NCBI RefSeq assembly: GCF_000220395.1
Contig: NW_004085977.1
Coordinates: forward strand, 46,290-110,289
Length of the DNA: 64,000 nt
DNA from: Ichthyophthirius multifiliis
Lineage: Eukaryota > Ciliophora > Oligohymenophorea > Hymenostomatida
Direction of reading: 5' to 3'
A model generated the notes under the pieces. That model was not told where the DNA came from and ran no database searches. It saw only the letters and a program-made list of their open reading frames with translations. Each line of letters begins with the position of its first letter. The first letter of the stretch is position 1. The position numbers and the translations under genes are program-made. Below, in pieces: positions 1 to 11,665 of the stretch.

Positions 1-332
1 TCTGCTTCAATTTTTTTACTTTATGAATCTTAGTTTTTTTGTTTTTTTTTTATAAAAAATTAAAAAATATTACCCATATAAGTATTAAATATTTATTCAT
101 ATTTTTATGCATTTGGACCACTTTTTGATTCACTTTCAAAATATTTATTTACAGCTTAATTGACATCGAAATTGTATTTTTTTAATATGCTTATAGCTGT
201 TTTCTCATCTACACCTGTAAAATTCATAAATTCTTTTTTTAATTTTGTTTATGCAGCGTTTAAACTCTTTTTAAATAATAAATATAAATATATATATTAA
301 ATATATATTGTTTATATGTATAATTAAACCAT
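1..332 (-). CDS. DCN1-like neddylation E3 factor, N-terminal part (partial)
   Basis: Reads leftward off the window edge. The segment from about 270 down to 115 encodes a UBA-like helix bundle: KKEFMNFTGVDEKTAI, then a DVNQAV/YFE stretch, then a YEQIFNTYM segment. This matches the N-terminus of DCN1/DCUN1D proteins, which bind ubiquitin or NEDD8 and promote cullin neddylation. A probable intron (GTAATA...CTAAG, about 30-75) joins YM to DSQSKK, corresponding to the YKD segment that opens the potentiating-neddylation domain; that domain lies outside the window. The start at 332 is the first in-frame ATG. The ~20 AT-rich codons after it look untypical, so an alternative is ATG followed directly by an intron ending about 264. 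Family call is good; start is uncertain. Confidence 0.75.
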
Positions 333-600
333 TTATTTTTTCTGTAGACAATATATATATTATTATTTTTTGTTATTATTATTTTTTTATTCTTTTCCTT
401 ATAATTTTATTTTTAATATATTTAGTTTTTAATTATCTTTAATTAATTAATAAAAATCATTACAGTATAAAAGAGAAAAAATATAATCGATGTAATCTTA
501 AAAAAAAAAAATATTAAACAAAAAAATAAAAATAAAAAAACACATCTAATAAATGATAAATAGATATGTATAAAAATAAATATGTATAAATAAAAAAAAA

Positions 601-603
<3 letters not shown>

Positions 604-646
<43 letters not shown>
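604..646. repeat. (TA)n microsatellite
   Basis: About 21 uninterrupted TA units in intergenic DNA. Confidence 0.9.
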
Positions 647-648
<2 letters not shown>

Positions 649-1163
649 AAGTATAAATTTAAAAATAAACACAATTAAATAATAAAAATATTAAATAAAC
701 ATTGTAATAAAAAACTAAAAATAAATAAATAAATAAAATTTATATATAACTTAATATATTAAATATCATTAAAATTTAAATAAAATGAAACAATATATAA
801 TACCCCAATATCACTACTGTATTAATTCGAAAAAGTTTCCAAGCTAGCTGCTCCATTTTATTGTTTGCTTGCTTGCTTCCTTATTTTACTATTAACCGGA
901 TTTTGTATAAAGAAGCTACAAGGCATATCAGTCGCTTAAATTCTATATTTTCTTTCTTTAATTTGTTTTTTTGCAAATATTATTTTAATTGAATATAATA
1001 ATGCATATTCATACCCACATAATACAAAAATACATAAAATGTTATTTTTCCAATTTTTATTTGCCACTATAGCACACTTTTGTTATTATTTAGCAATAAT
1101 AAGTACAATGTATTATAGTGATGTATAGCAATATTTTTTACAAATCCAGTCTGGAATACATTA

Positions 1164-1385
1164 ATGGCTAGTTTAATATTAAAATAGTATATAAAATCTG
1201 CTGTTTTGGTTTATATATTAGTCTCTTTAATAGGGATTTTATTAATCGTAAAACCATATTTTTTAGGCTACATATTTCAATCTTCAGAAGATATTTATTA
1301 AATTTAAATAGAGGAGTAATTATTAAAGGGAATATAGCTTATTTAGTTTTTAGTTTATTTGAAAGCTTCAATAATTAAGTAATGA
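1164..1385 (+). CDS. Weak short ORF with one hydrophobic segment
   Basis: A 73-residue frame from ATG to TGA using TAA/TAG as Gln. About residues 11-35 are strongly hydrophobic (VYILVSLIGILLIV) and could be a membrane helix; an acidic SSEDIY motif follows. The region is slightly richer in G and C than the surrounding spacer, and an overlapping frame starting near 1039 is also open. No family is recognised. In such AT-rich DNA, frames of this length arise by chance, so this may be a gene fragment or nothing. Confidence 0.2.
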
Positions 1386-1774
1386 AAAGTATTGGAAAAT
1401 AAAAAAATATACTTTCTGTTATATAATATATTAATATTACTAATTATATTATATAAAATATTAATTTAGTATTAAGAAAATATTAATTATGATGTTTATT
1501 AATATGAAACTTTAAAATAGATATCTGATGTTTATATAAGTAACTTTTAAGCATAAATTTAATATAATAGGTCAAATTAGATAGGAAAATATTCTAAAGT
1601 TGTGTCTAATTGTTATAGTTAGATATTAATGAGCTTTTTAGTTGAAATATATGTTTTTTAGAATTAATTAAATTATTTTAGTATTATAGGGGCAACATTA
1701 ATATTTGTAGTTAATTATATAATTATTATTAAGAAATAAAAAATAAAATATAAATATATAAATATATAAATATA

Positions 1775-1777
<3 letters not shown>

Positions 1778-1812
<35 letters not shown>
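1778..1812. repeat. (TA)n microsatellite
   Basis: About 17 TA units in the left spacer. Confidence 0.9.
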
Positions 1813-1818
<6 letters not shown>

Positions 1819-3504
1819 TTTTTTTTTTTTAATATTTTTACTTACATATTTACATATATATATTTATTTTACATATAAATTTAATCTATTTAAATTTTAA
1901 AATACATTATTTAATTCACTTACACCCGTTAATTGTTTTTTCATAAGTACATACACATTTATAACATTATGTTTATATATTATCTTTCATGCAGCCAATA
2001 CTTACCTTTTTTTTATATTTATATAAAACATTTTTTTATTTTAAAATACATCTTAATTTTTTCCAAAATTACAATTTTAAAAAAATGCAATCTTTAAAAT
2101 AAAATAATTATTTAATTAAAATATTTATTTATATTTTATATTTTTATTTATTACGTCCAATTAATATTTACATTATTCTAACCAATATTCACTACATTTT
2201 TATGATTTTATAATAAAACTTTGCATAAGTGTGTTTTTTAAACAATTGTTTTAAACACAATAAGAAAATTAATTTAAAAAATATTAATTTTAGTTTTTGA
2301 AGCAATCTATTCTGCATTTTATATCATTATAATTACATTTATATATACATTACTAATAGAAATTTTTACAATCTTTTGCATCATTTATACAATTTATAAT
2401 ATTTAAACTACAAAGAAAATAACTACAAATATTCGCATTTTATAAAGAATTTTAAGATTATAGATAAATGAATTATAAAAATATTAAAATTATTATATAA
2501 AAGAGTTTATTTTTGTTCATTAAAATTATATGAATTGCGTAATTCTTAAATTTAAAATTAATTTTTTTTTATTTTATTTTTAAATACTATATTTAGTTCT
2601 TTAAATTTATTTTAAATTACGTTGTACTTAGATTTTATATTAATTTTATATTTTATTAATATTTACTTTTATTTTATTATGTGTTGTTTAAAATATGTTA
2701 TTTTAAAATAATTAAATTTTAATAACTTACAATATTATGAAAAATAAATACTAATAATAAATATATGAATATTGTGTTATATTAATATAATTATTTTAAA
2801 ATTAAATTAAAGTATATATAATATATTTATTAAAATGAGTTTTATTTATATATATTTTATTTTTTAATAATAGATTAGCATCAAAATATTACATATATGT
2901 TATATTATGTTTCTTTTTATTTTTTAAAAGTTTAATCTATAAAAAAATGTGAGAAAATCGTATTTATCCTCTTTAAAATTGTTTTCAATTATTATGCATC
3001 TTTTTTAAAAGGTAACTTATTATATTTAAAAAAATTATTAAAAGTTTTATATATAAATTTATTATAATGCTTTAATTATTTTTTTCTTTTTTTCTTTTCA
3101 TTTTTCATTTATTTTTATTTAAAATTTAATTATTATAATATAGATTTATTTTAATATCTTTTAAATATTTTATAAGCTTTTATTTATTTGATAGTATATT
3201 ATTTTATATATAATTTTCTTAACATATATTAGTTGATTTTTTTTTTTAAGAATGTTTATTATTAAGTTTGTATAAAATATCTTAACAAAAAAAATAGTAA
3301 AACGATTAAAAAATATGTTAAAAATAAAATTATATAATAATGCCAAAAAATATTGAATTACATTAAGAAATAACATTATGATAATTTAATTTATTTTAAA
3401 TAAAATAATTTATAATATTAATTTATTATTTATAATAAAAGAATATCTTTTTTATAATACTAATTAAATAAACAAAATAAATATCATCTAATCTAAAAAA
3501 ATAT

Positions 3505-5050
3505 ATGAAAAGACACATTCCTTTTGATTATACAAAAGATAACTCATTAATCCCTACCTATACAAGCTAAAAGGGCCTTCCTTAATAAAAAATTTAAGCC
3601 TTAGTGTCAGTTTTATCTGATAAAGATTTAGAAAATCATCCTGCTTACTTATCTTAACACTTGAAAAATACTCATTTAGTAACTGATTTAAAAAAGTCTG
3701 TCTAAACCCTTTTTGGTTTAAATGATGATTTGTTTGAAATATGTTATGTAACATATATTTAAAAAACCGAATGTCCTAATGAATAATATAAAACTGGTTA
3801 AGCTTTATCTAAGTTTTTAATCGAGAAAAAATTTAAAGATCTAAATCTTGTGTTTTCAGAAAACTTTTCTTCTACATTCTTCCCTGAATTTTTTTATGGA
3901 TTAACAATGCATAATTGGAAAAACGAGTTAAAATCATATCCTGAAGATGAAGAAAATAACAACTTTAAGCCTTTTTAGAAAATACATGTTTTCTCTCCTA
4001 ATTTTTCTCACGATGATTAATAATTTTAAAGTTTATAAAAAATCGCCTTATGTAATATTTAAGGAAGAAACTTATTATTTACTAGAGCAAATATAGGTAG
4101 AAAAAAAAATTATAGACAATTTTTTTTTTTATAAAAAAAATAATAAAATAAATATAGCTACACCTGAATACATGTTAAATTGGTGCCAAAATCTAGTCTA
4201 ATAACACAAAGATAAAATGTAAATTGAATACATAAAAGGTTAAGATTTAGAAAAAAAAGGTTTAAATTTAATTTGGAACGTAGGTAAAGGTTCCGCTAAT
4301 ACTCCGAATCTCACAACAGTATGCTATTGGGGAAATCCAGAAAATAAAAACGATGTATATGGTTTAGTAGGAAAGGGAGTATGCTTTGATTCCGGTGGTT
4401 TAAGTCTAAAATAATAATTAATGGAAAAAATGTATTAAGATAAAGGAGGTGCCTGTACTGCTTTAGCGGTTTTAAATGCTGTTGTAAATTTGAATTTGAA
4501 AATAAATATTGTTTGTACACTTGGTTTTGTTGAAAATTTCATTTCCTCAAATTGCTATAGAAACTCAGATATTATTACTAGTTATAAAGGAATTACAGTC
4601 GAAGTTTTAAATACTGATGCCGAAGGAAGACTCGTATTAGCAGATTGCTTGGCTTATTAATAGGATGTCTATAAACCACATACTATATTTGATTTTGCTA
4701 CACTAACAGGTGCCTGTATTGTAGCTTTAGGAGGAAGTGCTTGTGGTTTATTTTCCACAGATGATGATTTAGCTAACGAATTACATTAATTATCTAAATA
4801 GAGTCATTAGTTGTTTTGGAGATTACCTCTTGATTAATTTCCTAGAGAAAACACACTTAATCCTACTGCAGATATTTAGAATTTAGGAAAGGTGGGATAT
4901 GCTGGATCAGGAACAGCAGCTGCATTTTTGGAAAAGTTCGTTGAGAAAAATGTTAAATGGGCACATATTGATATTGCTGGAACTGTTCTTTTTGGTAATG
5001 ATGTTTACGGAGTTCGAACTATTTTAGAGTATTATAAGAAAAGAATTTGA
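3505..5050 (+). CDS. Leucyl aminopeptidase (cytosol aminopeptidase, M17 family)
   Basis: Two-metal exopeptidase removing N-terminal amino acids in the cytosol. Two exons; intron 4097-4157 (61 nt, GTAGAA...ATATAG) joins RANI to ATPEYM. About 494 residues, close to the family norm. The C-terminal catalytic domain carries the metal-site motif [11 protein letters not shown] (Lys and Asp ligands), then DKGGACTA with the third Asp, and the signature [14 protein letters not shown] containing the Asp, Glu and Arg of the active site. The end, HIDIAGT followed by YGVRTILEY, is also typical of M17. The N-terminal ~200 residues are divergent, as is usual for this family. The start is the ATG that opens the long coding frame after AT-rich leader. 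Gln is encoded by TAA/TAG many times, so this gene by itself demonstrates the ciliate code. No break in frame. Confidence 0.95.
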
Positions 5051-5517
5051 AAAAGATAAAATATTATTAATTATTATTTTTAATAAAAAAAATATTTTTT
5101 TGTTTTATTTTTTTTTTTAAAAAAAAAGAAATGAATATTGTAATTTTTAATTTTTTTTATATTTTTTTTTAAAAAAAAATTTAAATTATTATTTTCTTTT
5201 TTTGTTATAAATTTTATTATTACAATTAGAAAATAATAAAATGAAATTAAGAAATTCAATTTTTAAATATTTTATTGTTTATTTATACAATTTTTATATT
5301 TTAATATATTATTTATTTAAAATAAAAAAAAAAAAGCAAATGGAAAATTTCATATTACAATATAACTTTGAGCAATTATAATTTATATAAATACATAATA
5401 AATTCATTATAATAAACAAAAAATTAAAAAATACAAAAACTATTTTTTTTAAAAAAAGAAAAGAAAATAAAATAATTATAAACAAAATAAAAATTATAGT
5501 AACAAAAAATACAAATC

Positions 5518-7101
5518 ATGAATATAATTCAACAAAATGATTAAATTCTTAAAAATACATAAAACCAAAACATATCCAATAGTAGTAATTCGAATAGTTT
5601 TGCCCATAAAATATGCGAAGAATGTGAAGATGAAAAAGCAACAGTGACCTGCATAAATTGTGGATAAAATCTTTGTGCAATTTGTGATTAGAAGATTCAT
5701 AATAAAGGAAATCGTGTATTACATTAAAGACAATATATCTAAAATGAGAATCCTCCTCCAAATTAAGGAAATAATATATACTAAAACAAATAAAAAACAA
5801 ATTATTCAACGTCAATAGAAAATTCAGATTAATCATTTAATAAAATCAATCAATAAAGCAATTCTTTAGTAAATAGACAAGGTGCATAAAATACTTAAAA
5901 TAATAATATTATTGGTAATAATAATAATAATAATAATAACAATAATAATAATAACAATAATAACAATAACAATAATAACAATAATAATAATTATAATAAT
6001 TAGAATGTATCAGAAGAAAACTAATTCAATAGAAATTTCTCGGAAATAATTATCTCAGCAAGACAAAATAAAACATTTAATGCTTCTTAAGATAATAAAT
6101 TCAGTTTAGGTGAAGAATATGAAAATTCATCTTTTGCAAATACTAATCATAATAATATTCCTGTTAATCCTATTGAAATTTCAAATTATTAAGATCTCTC
6201 ACATTTTAATTTAAATGATATTAGTTAAGAAATTAGCAAATAAATTTTAATCGAAAGAGCTAAATAAGGCGAGTTATTAGTTAATATAGATATTTTTAGG
6301 TCTAATTAAAATTATAATTTATATTTAATTTTTTATGTATATTTTTTAAAAAAAAGAGAAGAATATTAAAAGAAAATAGGAAAAGGATAATTCGTAAATA
6401 TGGAAAAAGTAATAAAAAATTTAGAATACAAGTAAATAATTCATCAAACGATAAGAAAATTCGGAGATTCAAATCCAATTTAATACATAAGTTTACATCT
6501 AAATCAAATATCCATAGAAGCTATAATATGGATAATAATATCAATAAGAAATGACGAAATGACTCCGAATGAAAAAATGGTTCTTTCTCGGATAAAAGAA
6601 TGTTATGGAGTAAAAATAAACTAATTATATTGGAATGGAATAATGCTATATATTAGTAATTTAGCAGATATTAATGGAGATGTTATTTTAAATAATAATG
6701 GAATTTTCAATCTAAAACTTAAAAAAGTTAAAGAAAGTACATAAGACTATTACCTTATTTATCTTAAGGATAATATTGAATGGGTGCATTCGGATAATGG
6801 TCCTATACTTTAAGAAGATTATAAACTATGGAAAATCTTTATTGAGTTTATTAAAGAATTTTTTCAAGAAAATGATACATCATAAAATATGGTTGATAAT
6901 AATATAAATAAATAGAAACATAAATGGACTTCAAGTGTAGAAAATGTACATACAAAATCAACTAAAAAAGCACTTGTAAGACCACCAAGATCTATAAATA
7001 AAGCGATACCAGGAGGAAGGTTAAATATATAAATAAATAAAAAAATTTAATAATTATATTAATAAAAAAAAATATAGATATAGATATATATATATATGTA
7101 A

Positions 7102-7147
<46 letters not shown>

Positions 7148-9252
7148 TTAATATATATTTTAATATAATTAAATATATTCTTTATATTCTATATATTTCA
7201 TTTAATTTTTTAAATATTATTTTTTTTATATATATTTTTTATATTTTATAAAAAAAGATATGGATGCGCATAATTATTAAAATGTTGTGGTTCATTACCT
7301 TTAAGAAGTTGTAGTTTAGGAAAATTATCGTTATTTGTCTAAGAGGCAATAAGTAGAGGAATATTAATTTATTATAAAACATTATTAATAAAGCCTGCTA
7401 ATTTAGATTTTGATGAAGTACTTAATATTGATTTTTTAGTTGATTCAAATAATAATAATGAAAGTTGTTAAAAAATAGAAAGTGATTAAAAAATATATTA
7501 AATAAATAAAAAATATAATATTAATAATTATAATAATAATAATAATATCAATAATATTAATAATAATAACACCAATGATAGACTTTTATATGAAGAAAAA
7601 TTGTAAAAAGAACAACACTTCGATAAAATAAATATAATAAAATAAACTATAACAGATATTTTAATGTAAAATAAAAAAGGTGTTAGTTTAGCTAGATTAC
7701 CTAAACTTATTTAAAAATCTATTGATTTTCCATTCGATTTACATGAACTTGGATTTCCTAAACTTAAATCACTTTTATAAACAATATAAGATATTATCAT
7801 TGAAAATGACGGTACAACTTAAGCTTAAGCAATATTAAAAGTAATGTATATAATATTATGTTTAATATTTTAATATCTATATAAAAATAAAAGCATAAAC
7901 CATCCTAAATAAAATAATAAGTTTTCCAAAACTAAAAATCTAACATAGAAAAAATAAATTAATAATAACAATATTAATATACAACAACTTCTGTAATATC
8001 TTCACAATAAGAACTTCTTCTCGGCTAAAATGATTAATTTGTATTAAATTGTGTAGTTTCAGACAGTAATAATAAAGAAAAAGGCATGATGAACCATCCA
8101 TATTCTAACCAAAGAGATTTATCACCAAATTCTTATAATAAAAAATTTTGTACCTTAAAACCCGAAAGTCATATTAATAAATAAAATATATTTACAAACG
8201 GTAAGACTTTTTCAAATTTAGATGATTATTGTAATAAAATAATATCAATTATATACGATATATTAATACAGAATTAATATGGATTGATGTCAAAGAAACT
8301 TTACGAATTATTAAGTACCAAATTAAATACTAAATTTGAATTTTCTCTTTTTAATTGTTAAAGTTTTAATGAATTTCTAATAAAACATACAGAATAATTT
8401 GCCGATATTATGGTAAAATAGAACAATTTAATTATTTATCATAAAAATTCATAATTTAATCCAGCCATGAGATAGTTTTATTAGTAAAATAATGGATAAT
8501 AAAATATGGAAAATAATAAAAATAAAATAATTAAATAATAAAATAGCTGCAATAGTAGTATATTATCTTCTCCTTAGTATAAAAACGAGTCTTTCTTATA
8601 AAATAATTCATAAGTGTCATAAAATTTAACTACTTTTTCAATAAACATAAATGGAAATTAACCTTCTGAAATAATAAATAATACAATTCATGAAGAATCT
8701 CATAATGAATTAGGAGAAAATCTCAAATTTATAGAAGAGTTGTTAAATGATGAAGATAAAAAAGCCCTTATAAATAATTAATAACCAAATTCAAATGGAG
8801 CTTTTAGAGCTTTTCAAAATTTCGATAGTAATATTTTTTATAAAACGAATAAAATATATTAAGCTCATAGGAAATACAGTCCTTTTTATTCGAATGATTT
8901 TCCAGAAATCATACATGAGGAACCTACTATTGGAATTAATAAAATCAATATGTTAAATAATAATATGAACAATAATAATAATAATAATAATCAATTCTAA
9001 TAATAATAATAAGAATACTTATGTTAGTAATAATAATAATAATATTTATAAGGAGGATAAATTAATACTGTAGATTAATAATTTTAATTTTAATAATAAT
9101 AATTATATTTTTAATAGTGTGTTGGACATATGCCGCCAGCGGCTAAAAGCATGAACTTGGAATTACTTGGAATACCTAATATTTAATATTAGTAAATTAA
9201 TGTTTAGGATAAAAATAAATAAAAATTTAGACATAAAACACTTAAAAGTTGA
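5518..9252 (+). CDS. B-box zinc finger protein with LOTUS (OST-HTH) domains
   Basis: Large multi-exon gene. Near residues 34-75 lies a B-box: CEECEDEKATVTC, then INCGQNLCAIC, then spaced His residues. After a poly-Asn tract comes a helical region. About 7680-7840 encodes GVSLARLPKL followed by LGFPKLKSLL, a good match to the LOTUS/OST-HTH winged helix known from Oskar, TDRD5/7 and MARF1, which binds G-quadruplex RNA or Vasa-type helicases. A second, weaker LOTUS-like segment lies near 8225-8440 (QYGLMSKKLYELL). Probable introns: 6300-6356, 7020-7257 and 7841-7893. The 7020-7257 intron is unusually long, contains a (TA)n tract, and rejoins PGGR to YGCAQ. The tail is Gln-rich, coded by runs of TAA. 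B-box plus LOTUS in one protein is unusual; a role in RNA or RNP biology is inference. Confidence 0.7.
7104..7141. repeat. (TA)n microsatellite inside an intron
   Basis: About 18 TA units inside the 238-nt intron of the B-box/LOTUS gene; it accounts for part of that intron's unusual length. Confidence 0.85.
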
Positions 9253-10404
9253 TTTTTTTACTTTCTTTCTTTTTTTATTTTAAATAAAAAATAATAGCAT
9301 TCTATTATATTAATTATTTTTTTATTTTATTAAAATAAAATATAAATTATATATTATTTATTTTTACTATTATTATATATTATTGATTTTTTTGTATTTA
9401 TTTTTATTAAAATTAATTTTTTTTCTTTTTTTTTTCTCCTTTAAATAATATATTTAAAAAATATTTCTTTGTTTTTTTATTAAAAAATATTTTTTAAAAG
9501 TATTTTTTTTAAATGTATTTTTCTATCAAAATGTTTAAAATTAATTATTAAAATTTTATTTATACTTTTAATTTTTTATTAATTTTTTTTGAAAAAGTAT
9601 TAAATTTTATTTAATTTTACATTTTATTAGAAATATTTTAAATATAATTGCACATATAATTAATAAAACATAATATTTAATTTTTAATATCTATTGATTT
9701 TTATAAATTTTTCTACTATTCATTTTATAAATTATTACAAAATTCACAATAAAAAAAAATTATATCATTTGAATTAATTTCCAATTAAGATATATTTTTT
9801 ATAAAATATTTTTTTATATTTAGATTATTAAATATACATATATAATTATAATTTGCCCTAATTTTTTTTTTTTTTAAAAAAAAATTGTAATTTTTATTCA
9901 TATTTAAAAAAAAAAATATTATTTAAATATATTTTAAGAATTTTTTATGTATATAATCATATTCAATTTCTTAATTTATTTTAATAGAAATTAAATATAA
10001 TATATATTATTTTTTATTTTTTACAAATATATTATGAATTATTAAATTTATTTGTGCGAAATAAAATTTAAAAAATATAATATAAATTATAAAATAAATA
10101 AAAATAAATATAATTTTTAATTTTAAAAACTCAATAATCATAATAGAATTGTTTTATTATTTAAAAATTAAATATAGTAAAATTTAATATTTTACTATAT
10201 ATTTTATATAACTATAAATAATTTTTTAATAATAAATAGAAATTTCAAATTATATTATTTTCATAATCAAAATTTTTAATTTTAACTTAAAAATAAAATA
10301 TACAAACATATTTTTTTTTTCTTAATAAATTATAATTTTTTTAATTAAAAAAAAAAAAAACCTATATATAAATAAAATAATAATTATTAAGTTTATAAAA
10401 TTAA
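9253..10404. other. AT-rich intergenic spacer
   Basis: Over 90 percent A+T with many homopolymers. No open frame with coding character, no RNA gene and no repeated element seen. It probably contains the 3' end signal of the LOTUS gene and the promoter of the next gene, but no motif can be assigned. Confidence 0.6.
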
Positions 10405-10834
10405 ATGGAATTTATAGAAAATATAGTAAAACTCAACTAAATACAAATTTAAAATCTCATACATAATTAAAAGTTAGTTTAATATTAACACCAATAATAA
10501 ATAAAATTTTAACAATATTTGTTAAATGAGTCGACAAAACTGTGCTCTTAATATTAAGATATATTATCAAGAATTGATAAAAATTAGAATTAAAATAGCA
10601 ATAATAATCTTAATTTAAAAAACAAAGAATTAACTTAAGATTATTAAAATTAGATTGATAACAATAATTAAAAAAATATATAAAAAAATAAATAAAAATG
10701 TATAAAATAAAAAAATGATAATTTTAAAAAATATTCAATATCTTCGTTTTCAATAAATAGTAATATTTTCTAAAATAGTTATTAAAATAATAAAATATTT
10801 TCATAATAGTCATAAGAATTATTAAAATTATAAA

Positions 10835-10866
<32 letters not shown>

Positions 10867-11665
10867 TAATAATAAATAGGACTTATAAATAAAATACCTA
10901 TATAAATTATTAATTAAAATATTAATTTATATGATAGTAATAATAAAATTAATAATTATAATTAAAGTTTTTTTAGTTAATAAAATGAAAATTCTAATTA
11001 ATATTTAAGTGATAAATAAGAAAAATAATCTTATTCTAAATATTTTGATGATAATTAAAAATAAATAAATAATTTTTATAATTATAAATTAAAGCAAGAT
11101 AATTAAAAATTTAATAAAAATAAATAAAAAAATATAGTTTTTAGAAATGATACAAATTATAACAAAAATATTCTTAAAGGTTTTAAAAGAAGCTTGAAAA
11201 AAAATATGGGTTCGATTCATCTTTTTATTTCGAATTTGTTAAATATTTTTGCCAATTTAAATTAAATAATGAACTAATCATTATTTTATTAACGAAATCT
11301 CCTTATAAGTAATAATTTGAAGAATTTTTAAACGAAGATCCTTAATGGTGGATTAAACTAGCTAATATAAAAGATATATAAAAATAAATTAAATATTTTG
11401 AAATAATAAAAAGTAAAGATTACGATAGAATAAAAACTAAAAGAAAAATTTTTAATAGACCTTAAATAATGAACTAATCATTATTTTATTAACGAAATCT
11501 CCTTATAAGTAATAATTTGAAGAATTTTTAAACGAAGATCCTTAATGGTGGATTAAACTAGCTAATATAAAAGATATATAAAAATAAATTAAATATTTTG
11601 AAATAATAAAAAGTAAAGATTACGATAGAATAAAAACTAAAAGAAAAATTTTTAATAGACCTTGA
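10405..11665 (+). CDS. Hypothetical Asn/Gln-rich protein, frame broken and 3' part duplicated
   Basis: The N-terminal ~250 residues are low complexity, rich in Asn, Gln and Lys, with a poly-Gln tract made of consecutive TAA codons (10837-10875). Coding then changes frame at the A8 run 11197-11204: adding one A joins FKRSLKK to YGFDSSFYFEFVKYF. The following segment (NNELIIILLTKSPYKQQF, then EDPQWWIKLANIKD) looks like a structured C-terminal domain ending at TGA 11663-11665. However, the last ~200 bp occur twice as a perfect tandem copy, and 200 is not a multiple of three, so the first copy runs into the second out of frame. As sequenced the gene is scrambled. No family recognised. Duplication or run length may be assembly error. 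Confidence 0.5.
11262..11663 (+). repeat. Perfect 200-bp direct tandem duplication
   Basis: Positions 11262-11461 recur without a mismatch at 11462-11661, and the identity continues two bases further. The unit encodes the C-terminal domain of the 10405 gene. The second copy leads into the natural TGA while the first runs into the second copy. Identity over the full length means either a very recent duplication or a mis-assembly. Confidence 0.9.

Larger units (their letters stand above)
333..3504. other. Long AT-rich stretch, no confident gene
   Basis: Holds two (TA)n microsatellites and long homopolymer-rich A/T sequence. Somewhat GC-richer islands occur at about 790-960 and 1000-1400. The second contains a weak open frame listed separately. 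No tRNA, telomere-like CCCCAA repeat or recognised protein was seen. Confidence 0.6.

Noticed and set aside
604-646. (TA)n tracts as replication origins or chromosome breakage sites
   Set aside because: Simple TA repeats are common in this DNA; no adjacent conserved motif or telomeric repeat supports a special role.
782-872. Minus-strand ORF beginning MEQLAWKLFRINTVV
   Set aside because: Only the first ~25 codons have coding-like composition before running into TA repeats; no family or exon structure supports it.
3170-3376. Standard-code ORF fragments in the left spacer
   Set aside because: Poly-Asn/Ile/Lys/Phe composition expected from AT-rich DNA; no homology and no coding bias.
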